Positions 14,684 through 20,338 of a stretch of 20,338 nt of DNA are shown here, one piece after another. Each line of letters begins with the position of its first letter. The stretch's first letter is position 1. Where the stretch lies: contig JBBAAG010000059.1 in NCBI GenBank assembly GCA_041658405.1, positions 1 through 20,338 on the forward strand, in the 5' to 3' direction. The position numbers were made by a program, and so were the translations under genes. The DNA comes from Elusimicrobiota bacterium (GTDB lineage: Bacteria; Elusimicrobiota; UBA5214; JBBAAG01). The notes beneath the pieces were generated by a model. It was not told the origin of the DNA. It saw only the letters and a program-made list of their open reading frames with translations, and ran no database searches.

Positions 14684-15136
14684 ATGAAAACTATCGCACA
14701 GTATTTTGTAGTGTTTGCGGCAATAGTCTTCAGTATAGCGTCAATCATGCTGGGATTGAAGTATGCCAAACTTAAGAATGAATATAATGTTCTTCTTAAC
14801 GATGCTGTTGTCGTACAACAAAATGCTGTAGTTCTAAGTACGGGTACAACAAATGTCCCGCTGGATGAATTAGAGAAAGTTAAGAATATGTTTATCCAGA
14901 AAGATCTGGAATGTAAAGAACTGAAACAACAATTGAACGAATTGGAATTACTAGGAAAGAATCGTGCGGAAGATGAGGTACGCAGTAAACTTCTTGCAGA
15001 AAAGGATATGTTGTTATCAACAAAATCGGTTAAATTGAAAGAAAAAGAGTCTATCCTTCAGAAAAAAGAAGATGAACTTATCAAGAAAGAAATGGACTTG
15101 CGGTTGTACGAAAATAAAGTTAAGTCCATACAGTGA
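14684..15136 (+). CDS. Membrane-anchored coiled-coil protein, family not recognised
   Basis: The 150-residue protein has one N-terminal membrane helix (about 6-26), a short linker, and then a highly charged Lys/Glu/Leu region (about 58-150) with heptad spacing typical of a long coiled coil. AAAGGA precedes ATG by about ten bases. Such proteins can act as periplasmic or cytoplasmic rods or spacers; topology cannot be fixed from this sequence alone. Its stop overlaps the GTG start of the next gene (GTGA), pointing to coupled expression with the secreted protein that follows. No catalytic motif is seen. Confidence 0.7.
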   Translation: MKTIAQYFVVFAAIVFSIASIMLGLKYAKLKNEYNVLLNDAVVVQQNAVVLSTGTTNVPLDELEKVKNMFIQKDLECKELKQQLNELELLGKNRAEDEVRSKLLAEKDMLLSTKSVKLKEKESILQKKEDELIKKEMDLRLYENKVKSIQ

Positions 15137-16482
15137 TTAATAATATGGCAACAGTGTACAAAAAAAAAGCGTTGCGGTCATTGTATCGATGCCTGGCGGT
15201 TATATTACTTCTGTGTATATACAGCAATTCAGCTTCAGCAAAAGATATTACTAACCAGTATCTTAGGTTGAAAGTTAATAGCGAGAACGGTAGGTTTGTG
15301 GTATCCACAACACAAGGTGATCCTTTAATAAAAACGGATGATAATAAAAAACTGCTATTTGAACGGTTTGGTGAAGTTACTTCTTATTCTACACTGAAAC
15401 TTGATGGGAAAAATGTTGTATTTGGTAACACTAACGGCAGTATTATTAGACAGACAAGTTCGCAAAAACGTATGGAGTTCGCCTGGGGTTATGAGGACCT
15501 TAATATTACTCAAACACTAACGTTAGTTGAAGGTATTACCACAGGCAGAGAGGATAGTGTTAGAGTAGAATATGTTGTGTATAACAGTGGTAGTAAATCA
15601 CATACTGTTGGGATGAGAATCCTGCTTGATACAATGCTTGGGAGTAATGACGGAACGCCGTTCTCTGTTCCAGGCTACGGTGCGGTTACTACTGATACTG
15701 AATTCACGGGTGAAAGTGTTCCGACTTATTGGTACGCGTTTGATAATATACGTACACCGGCAGTATGTAGCCTCGCAACTGTTAAAATCTATGAATATAA
15801 ATCTCCGGACCGAATAGTTTTTTCTAATTGGAACCGTATGTACGATTCTTACTGGGATGTAAAGTTACTGAAGGGTAGAGGGTTTAGTCCAAACGCATTA
15901 GCTACTCCTGACAGCGGAGTAGCAGTGTTTTGGGAACCCGTTAAAGTTGATTCTTATAAAAGCGTTAAGTACGCGATTTGTTATGGGTTGCACAAACCTG
16001 CAATGAATATCGGTGATGCTTTTAATATTGCCGTTAGTTGTCCGTTAAAAATATATTCCGCACAGCAGTTTACGCTTGTATGCGACGTTGAGAACGCAAC
16101 GGATGATGGGTTATTGCGTAATGTCATAGCTACAATGGAAGTTTTACCTGATAAGAGTTTGGACCTGCAAAAAGGTTCTGTAAAACAGATGATTGATGAT
16201 TTAAGCGCTCGTGAGGCTGCAAAGGTTAACTGGTTATTCCAGCCATCAGCGTTATATACAGGACAGGTGAATATTAGGATAACTTTTTCGGGTGAATTAC
16301 ATTCACCGGAAGGTGTGAAACAAAAAAGTGTGGTAGTAGAAAAGGATTTAATGGTGATTCCTCAGTACGCCACAAAAACGGATAGCATATCTACTATAAA
16401 TGAAGAGTTACTGAAGGCTAATCAGGACCTCGCAGGATTGAACCTGCGGCTTGACCGTATTGATGTGGATTTGAAGCATTAA
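15133..16482 (+). CDS. Secreted beta-rich protein of unknown family with a C-terminal coiled coil
   Basis: A basic start and hydrophobic core (about 18-31) followed by SNSASA36 look like a signal peptide, so the mature part (about 410 residues) is exported. The first half (about 40-290) is rich in Tyr, Thr and beta-strand pattern, with a distinctive GMRILLDTMLGSNDGTPF stretch (160-177). A second domain (about 300-400) looks Ig-like, and the last 30 residues (about 418-449) form a short Leu-heptad helix. No enzyme motif was found. GTG 15133 overlaps the preceding stop (GTGA), a pattern used by coaBC too; ATG 15145 is an alternative and keeps the signal peptide. The C-terminal helix could pair with the coiled coil of the preceding protein. 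Real gene, unknown function. Confidence 0.75.
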   Translation: MINNMATVYKKKALRSLYRCLAVILLLCIYSNSASAKDITNQYLRLKVNSENGRFVVSTTQGDPLIKTDDNKKLLFERFGEVTSYSTLKLDGKNVVFGNTNGSIIRQTSSQKRMEFAWGYEDLNITQTLTLVEGITTGREDSVRVEYVVYNSGSKSHTVGMRILLDTMLGSNDGTPFSVPGYGAVTTDTEFTGESVPTYWYAFDNIRTPAVCSLATVKIYEYKSPDRIVFSNWNRMYDSYWDVKLLKGRGFSPNALATPDSGVAVFWEPVKVDSYKSVKYAICYGLHKPAMNIGDAFNIAVSCPLKIYSAQQFTLVCDVENATDDGLLRNVIATMEVLPDKSLDLQKGSVKQMIDDLSAREAAKVNWLFQPSALYTGQVNIRITFSGELHSPEGVKQKSVVVEKDLMVIPQYATKTDSISTINEELLKANQDLAGLNLRLDRIDVDLKH

Positions 16483-16500
16483 GAGTTAATATATATTTTT

Positions 16501-17541
16501 ATGAAAACAAAAAATGTTATCACTACCGGTATTGGTAGTTTGCCACATACGGATCCTGTCCGTGCGGCGGAGATTGTGGTTAACGGTTTTGATATACCTT
16601 TTCTGTTGCAGTTGCCAAAACGTAATTTCCGGGAGAGTATGTATATTCAATATTCCGAAGGGTTGCCCGGGGTGATACTTAATCAGGAAAAACAGGTTGT
16701 TTATGTGGATATGTCAAAAGAAAATCTGCCGGAGGAATACGAACGGTTTTATCAAGCAGTTATTGATAATGATATTGATAAGTTTTGTATATCACAAGAT
16801 TATGCTGCGGGGATATATTCTGTAATTGATGTTTTAAAACTTTATAGTAATAAGAAGTTTCATAAAATTAAAGTGCAAGTGACAGGGCCTGTATCATTTG
16901 GGCTTACGGTCACGGATGAAACCGGTAAGTCTATACTTCATAACGAACAGTATTCAGATGTTCTGGTTAAAGGGTTGTTGATGAAAGCTCTGTGGCAGGT
17001 GGGATTTGTCCGTAAGAATATGCCTGACTCAAGGATTCTTGCATTTATTGATGAACCGTATCTGTCAGCCTTTGGTTCCGCGTATGTTCCGGTCTCGAGG
17101 GAGGTTGTGGTTAAGTGTATCAACGAAATCGCGGACGCGTTGCACAAGATCGATGTTGAGGTGGGGATACATTGCTGTGGAAATACTGATTGGTCAATCC
17201 TGATGGACACATCAATAGATGTGCTTAGTTTTGATGCTTATAATTATTTTGAAACTTTGTTATTATATAAAAGCAAACTGGCAGAGTTTATTACTTCCGG
17301 AAGGAAGCTGGCATGGGGTATTGTGCCGAGCAATAACGATGTTATTGCTGATGCTGTAGTTGAGCTTAAGCAAAGGATCAACCACGGGATTGAAGTATTA
17401 GCAAGTAAAGGAATTGATAAAGATATTATAATGGAAAATATAATCATAACACCGAGTTGCGGGCTTGGGTCACTGGAACCGGTGAGATCAGAAAATATTG
17501 TTAACTTAATTAATGAATTGAAGATTGAATTACAAAAGTGA
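16501..17541 (+). CDS. MetE C-terminal/UROD-like zinc methyltransferase
   Basis: The 346-residue protein fits the barrel shared by cobalamin-independent methionine synthase and uroporphyrinogen decarboxylase-like methyltransferases. It starts with TGIGSLPHTDP (9-19), has VTGPVSFGLT (127-136), IDEPYLSAFG (183-192), IHCCGNTDW (223-231), LSFDAYNY (242-249) and TPSCGLGS (317-324). His224, Cys226 and Cys320 match the zinc site that binds the thiol acceptor in MetE, with Asp245 near the usual acidic ligand position. The protein lacks the N-terminal half of full MetE, so it is a core-type enzyme; the acceptor could be homocysteine or another thiol, and the donor may be a corrinoid protein. It has no strong ribosome site and lies 18 bases after the preceding gene. 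Exact reaction unknown. Confidence 0.78.
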   Translation: MKTKNVITTGIGSLPHTDPVRAAEIVVNGFDIPFLLQLPKRNFRESMYIQYSEGLPGVILNQEKQVVYVDMSKENLPEEYERFYQAVIDNDIDKFCISQDYAAGIYSVIDVLKLYSNKKFHKIKVQVTGPVSFGLTVTDETGKSILHNEQYSDVLVKGLLMKALWQVGFVRKNMPDSRILAFIDEPYLSAFGSAYVPVSREVVVKCINEIADALHKIDVEVGIHCCGNTDWSILMDTSIDVLSFDAYNYFETLLLYKSKLAEFITSGRKLAWGIVPSNNDVIADAVVELKQRINHGIEVLASKGIDKDIIMENIIITPSCGLGSLEPVRSENIVNLINELKIELQK

Positions 17542-17582
17542 ATGCTTTCTTCAAATGCTTCAGGAAAGGTGAGTGATTGGTA

Positions 17583-18257
17583 ATGACAGAGAATACTGAT
17601 AAAAAAAATGTTGCGAGATTACAGGATCATCTAAAATACGGTACGCCAAATACGCGGTGGACCGCTGTGCGGGAACTTCTGGAGATTGGTGATGAAGAGG
17701 TTGTTATTATCCTGAAGGAAGCGTTGTCGGATGATGATCTTAATGTAAGGTGGGAGGCGGCGGTTGCGTTGGCGGAGCTGGGATGTAAGGAATCAGTTCC
17801 GATATTATTAAAAGCACTAGAGGATAAGAGAGTAAGCAACCGATGGGTCGCTGCGGAGAAGCTTGCAATGGTGGCGGATGAGTCTATCATACCAAAACTA
17901 TTGTTATTACTAAAAAACCCTGACCCTACAATCCGGCAGGTTGTAATCAAAGTATTGGGTGAAATGAAAATGAATATCATCGTTCCGAGTATAAAAGAAA
18001 TGTTGGAAGACACGGATTTTGATGTGCGCTGGGAAGCGGCATATGTATTGAAAGACCTAGGTGATGATTCTGGTATTAAAGTTTTCCGCGAAGGATTGAG
18101 GCACGAGAATCCGTTAATGCGGCTGCAATCTATCTGGTCCTTAAGCGAGTTCAGGGATAAAAGTGTTATTGCTGCGTTTGAATATATCGCGGCAAATGAT
18201 CCTAAAACTGAAATCCGTGAAGAAGCGCAGGAAGCGCTGAAAAAGTTTAAGAAATAA
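17583..18257 (+). CDS. HEAT-repeat protein
   Basis: The 224-residue protein is almost all short helical repeats of about 30 residues, six or seven in number. The repeat signature is easily seen in DLNVRWEAAVALAELG (52-67), VSNRWVAAEKLA (84-95), DPTIRQVVIKVLGEM (114-128), DFDVRWEAAYVLKDLG (145-160) and TEIREEAQEALKKF (209-222). This is the PBS-lyase/HEAT type found in scaffolds and in phycobilin lyases; lyase activity is unlikely outside cyanobacteria. No signal peptide is seen, so it should be cytoplasmic. ATG 17583 is chosen over TTG 17577 because GGTGAG lies at a usable distance and ATG is the common start here. Its binding partner is unknown. The - strand tRNA ends nine bases beyond its stop. 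Confidence 0.85.
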   Translation: MTENTDKKNVARLQDHLKYGTPNTRWTAVRELLEIGDEEVVIILKEALSDDDLNVRWEAAVALAELGCKESVPILLKALEDKRVSNRWVAAEKLAMVADESIIPKLLLLLKNPDPTIRQVVIKVLGEMKMNIIVPSIKEMLEDTDFDVRWEAAYVLKDLGDDSGIKVFREGLRHENPLMRLQSIWSLSEFRDKSVIAAFEYIAANDPKTEIREEAQEALKKFKK

Positions 18258-18266
18258 TATTTTATT

Positions 18267-18342
18267 TGGTGGAGGTGAAGGGATTTGAACCCTCGGCCTC
18301 ATCGTTGCGAACGATGCGCTCTCCCAGCTGAGCTACACCCCC
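18267..18342 (-). tRNA. tRNA-Ala (anticodon CGC), CCA encoded
   Basis: Read on the - strand, a complete cloverleaf forms. The acceptor stem pairs GGGGGTG with CACCTCC and includes the G3-U70 pair that marks alanine tRNAs. The D arm is GCTC/GAGC, the anticodon stem CATCG/CGATG with loop TTCGCAA, giving anticodon CGC (18309-18307), and the T arm is GAGGG/CCCTT with loop TTCAAAT. The discriminator is A and CCA is encoded (18269-18267). Confidence 0.97.
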
Positions 18343-18361
18343 ATGTATTGTATGATTCAAG

Positions 18362-18390
18362 ATTATATTAAATGTGTTTATTGAAAGCAA
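18362..18390 (-). promoter_or_regulatory. Sigma70-type promoter for tRNA-Ala
   Basis: On the - strand: -35 TTGCTT (18390-18385), 17-base spacer, perfect -10 TATAAT (18367-18362). The start should lie near 18355, about 13 bases before the mature tRNA 5' end. Confidence 0.7.
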
Positions 18391-18459
18391 ATACATTCCA
18401 TTTCTCTAGTTTGATAATTTACCTCTGAATTTAGTAAAATACATTTTATAAGAGTGCGG

Positions 18460-18465
18460 TATAAT
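18460..18465 (+). promoter_or_regulatory. Candidate -10 element for aroA-dnaX
   Basis: A perfect TATAAT lies 28 bases before the aroA GTG and would place transcription start near 18472. No good -35 is found at 16-18 bases. It is likely because aroA is the first + strand gene after the - strand tRNA and needs its own promoter. Confidence 0.4.
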
Positions 18466-18493
18466 AAATAATTGAATTGAGAGCGGTTGTGCA

Positions 18494-19795
18494 GTGAAAA
18501 AAAACAATATAAGTGTAAGTATCCTTCCTGTAAATGTGTTAAAAGGGGAGATAGTTGCGTCATCGTCAAAGTCGTATACGCATCGGGCAGTGATAACGTC
18601 TATTTTTACAAAAAAAACTATAATTATTAATCCTCTTAAATGTGATGATACTGCAGCTACTCTTAATGTTATCAGGCAGTTAAACAAAAATGTTGAGATT
18701 AATGGCAATAAAATTACTATTTGGGATAAAAACTGTAAAGTTGACAAATCGTTATCCGGTATAAAGCATATCAATGTTGGGGAATCAGGGACATTATTAA
18801 GAATATTATTGTCAATCCTCTGTGCCAGAAACGGTAAATATATGATCAACGGCGAAGGGAGTTTGCGTACACGGCCTAATACCGCAGTTGTAAATGCATT
18901 GAGTCAGATTGGGGCGGATATACAAGGTACGGGTAGAAAACAAACTGTTCCTTTTCGGGTCATCGGTACCCCATCCTTGATGCACGGGATAATTGAAATC
19001 AGCGGCGCGCAAAGTTCTCAGACAGTGTCTTCTCTTATACTTGCCTCCGCAGAAAATAATGATGGGGTGGTGATAAAAATATCTGACCGCCTGGTTTCCC
19101 GGCCGTATGTAGATATTACGATAGATGTTCTCAAACATTTTGGGGTAACGGTTGTTAACTATATGGGGAAATACAAAAAATTTATTATCCCCTGTGGGCA
19201 GAAGGTTAAAAATGTTGTAAAATATAAAATTAATGGCGATTATTCATCCGCAGCGTTTATTATTACCGCCGGGTGTCTAACAAAATCTGAGCTAACGATC
19301 TCGGGTCTTTTGGATGATAAACAAGGAGACAAACGGATAATAGCTATTCTAAACGCTATGGGTGCAAAAATTGGGTATAACTGCGGTAAAGTAATGATAA
19401 ACGGGCCGTATAACCTGCATGGAATTGATATTGATGCGGGTGATATCCCTGACCTTGTGCCTGTGCTTGTGGTTGCAGGTGCATTCGCTTCCGGAAAGAC
19501 AAGGATACGGAATATTAAACATCTGGCAATAAAGGAAAGTAACCGGATTAAAACACCTTGTGAGGAGTTAAGAAAACTCGGGGGTAATGTTACTTTTGAT
19601 GATAAGATGATTGAAATTAAGCATTCACAACTGCGTTATGGCAAAGTTGATTCTCGAAATGATCATAGGGTTGCTATGGCAATGGCAGTAGCGGGTATCT
19701 GTGCGAAAGGTGTTGTAATAACAAACGCACAGGCAGTTGCAAAGTCATATCCGCTGTTTTTTAAGCATTTAAGTATATTGGGAGTGAAACAATAA
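18494..19795 (+). CDS. aroA: 3-phosphoshikimate 1-carboxyvinyltransferase (EPSP synthase)
   Basis: AroA joins phosphoenolpyruvate to shikimate 3-phosphate in the route to chorismate and aromatic amino acids. Shikimate-site residues appear as SSKSYTHRA (24-32; Lys26, Ser27, Arg31), the PEP loop as GESGTLLR (97-104), RTRP (125-128), and GAQSSQ (171-176). Catalytic Asp320 lies in DIPDLVPVL, KESNR (347-351) replaces the more usual KESDR, and NDHR (389-392) and Lys417 follow. At 433 residues it is normal length. The start is GTG with GAGAGCGG about ten bases ahead; the first domain strand follows at once, so no earlier start is needed. dnaX begins four bases after the stop. Identity is secure. Confidence 0.95.
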   Translation: MKKNNISVSILPVNVLKGEIVASSSKSYTHRAVITSIFTKKTIIINPLKCDDTAATLNVIRQLNKNVEINGNKITIWDKNCKVDKSLSGIKHINVGESGTLLRILLSILCARNGKYMINGEGSLRTRPNTAVVNALSQIGADIQGTGRKQTVPFRVIGTPSLMHGIIEISGAQSSQTVSSLILASAENNDGVVIKISDRLVSRPYVDITIDVLKHFGVTVVNYMGKYKKFIIPCGQKVKNVVKYKINGDYSSAAFIITAGCLTKSELTISGLLDDKQGDKRIIAILNAMGAKIGYNCGKVMINGPYNLHGIDIDAGDIPDLVPVLVVAGAFASGKTRIRNIKHLAIKESNRIKTPCEELRKLGGNVTFDDKMIEIKHSQLRYGKVDSRNDHRVAMAMAVAGICAKGVVITNAQAVAKSYPLFFKHLSILGVKQ

Positions 19796-19799
19796 AAAT

Positions 19800-20338
19800 A
19801 TGGCGTATCTGGTTTTAGCAAGGAAATACCGTCCGCAGTCGTTTAAAGATGTACTCGGTCAGGAGCATGTAACTCGTACACTAGAGAATGCTATAAAGAC
19901 AAATCATATAGCGCATGCTTATCTGTTCTCCGGCCCGCGGGGAGTTGGGAAAACGACTACCGCACGTATTTTTGCTAAAGCGTTGAACTGTGAAAAAGGC
20001 TTGGTTACGGAACCTTGTCAAACCTGTTCAGCGTGTAAAGAAATTACTGCGGGGACTTCTATGGATGTTATCGAAATAGATGGCGGTTCAACCCGCGGGA
20101 TAAATGAAATTAGGGAGTTAAGAAATAATGTTAGGTTCGCACCAGCAAGTGTAAGGTACAAAGTGTATATTATTGATGAGGTTCATCAGATAACATCATT
20201 TGGGTTTAATGCATTGCTAAAAACTTTAGAAGAACCGCCTGCACATGTTAAATTTATGATGGCAACAACTGAACCTCATGAGTTACCAAGGACAATTATT
20301 TCGAGACTCCAGCATTTTACACTTAAGTTAGTCCCTAT
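19800..20338 (+). CDS. dnaX: DNA polymerase III gamma/tau subunit, 5' part (runs off the window)
   Basis: The gene begins ATG at 19800 and is still open at the right edge, giving 179 residues of the clamp-loader ATPase. The start YLVLARKYRPQSFKDVLGQ is the family hallmark. The Walker A motif GPRGVGKTT lies near residues 44-52, then four cysteines of the zinc module (AKALNCEK, then CQTCSAC), EIDGGSTRG, the Walker B/DExx element IIDEVHQI, ALLKTLEEPP and TTEPHELPRTIISRLQ (sensor 1 and arginine finger region). The protein loads the sliding clamp onto DNA as part of the replicase. The close gap to aroA suggests co-transcription. Whether a tau/gamma frameshift site exists lies beyond the window. 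Confidence 0.95.
   Translation, partial: MAYLVLARKYRPQSFKDVLGQEHVTRTLENAIKTNHIAHAYLFSGPRGVGKTTTARIFAKALNCEKGLVTEPCQTCSACKEITAGTSMDVIEIDGGSTRGINEIRELRNNVRFAPASVRYKVYIIDEVHQITSFGFNALLKTLEEPPAHVKFMMATTEPHELPRTIISRLQHFTLKLVP

Noticed and set aside
17627..18013. Open frame on the - strand within the HEAT-repeat gene
   Set aside because: It mirrors the repeat pattern of the real gene, has a Ser/Thr/Ile-rich product with no domain and no ribosome site.
17577..18257. Phycobilin lyase activity for the HEAT-repeat protein
   Set aside because: The repeat type is shared by many scaffolds and no photosynthesis gene is near.
18252..18267. Terminator after the HEAT-repeat gene (AAATAA/TTATTT)
   Set aside because: The stem is A-T only and too weak, and the region is low-complexity; it overlaps the 3' end of the tRNA.
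1..20338. CRISPR array, insertion sequence, prophage or defence system
   Set aside because: No repeat-spacer pattern, transposase, integrase, terminal repeat or defence-family protein was seen; the gene content is core metabolism.

Overview
The window is about 20.3 kb of compact, AT-rich bacterial DNA using the standard stop codons. Genes are packed head to tail, with many 1-4 base overlaps (GTGA, ATGA, TGATG, TAATG). The gene set is mostly core metabolism and information processing. No integrase, transposase, phage gene, CRISPR array or long repeat was seen, so this looks like stable chromosome rather than an island. Several traits suggest an uncultured Gram-negative-type candidate phylum, perhaps near Elusimicrobiota, Omnitrophota or similar: a secreted protein with two CBM48 domains, a fused hexulose-phosphate synthase/RraA protein, a MEDS-type sensor kinase, and a divergent FolD. 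That placement is an impression from gene content, not a test.

Region A (1-8068, + strand) holds the 3' end of a tail-anchored coiled-coil protein, then gmk, rpoZ and coaBC, a secreted double-CBM48 protein, a HAD phosphatase, a sugar-phosphate isomerase-like TIM barrel, hisS, a Crp-type regulator and a NifS-type cysteine desulfurase. A strong promoter whose -35 overlaps the first stop codon drives gmk and may give a leaderless transcript.

Region B (8074-11310) holds one large gene on the - strand, a hybrid histidine kinase (MEDS, three PAS, HisKA, HATPase, REC). It converges on nifS with a 5-base gap. Upstream is a 228-base divergent promoter region shared with folD, containing a consensus promoter for the kinase and a perfect 13-bp-arm AT-rich dyad over the folD -10.

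Region C (11311-18257, + strand) runs folD, a YjbQ/UPF0047 protein, a stand-alone cyclic-nucleotide-binding protein, hps-rraA, a 58-residue membrane protein, a membrane-anchored coiled-coil protein, a secreted protein of unknown family, a MetE/UROD-like zinc methyltransferase and a HEAT-repeat protein. One-carbon chemistry recurs: methylene-THF (FolD), formaldehyde fixation or release (Hps), methyl transfer (MetE-like), and a divergent sensor of a class first described from methylotrophs and methanogens. FolD lacks the catalytic lysine and has other active-site and cofactor-site changes.

Region D (18267-20338) holds tRNA-Ala(CGC) on the - strand with its own promoter, then aroA and the 5' end of dnaX on the + strand.

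The best leads are the unusual FolD with its operator-like dyad and divergent MEDS kinase, the Hps-RraA fusion, the CoaBC cysteine-to-serine change, the likely leaderless gmk transcript, and the three-gene envelope cassette of unknown function.
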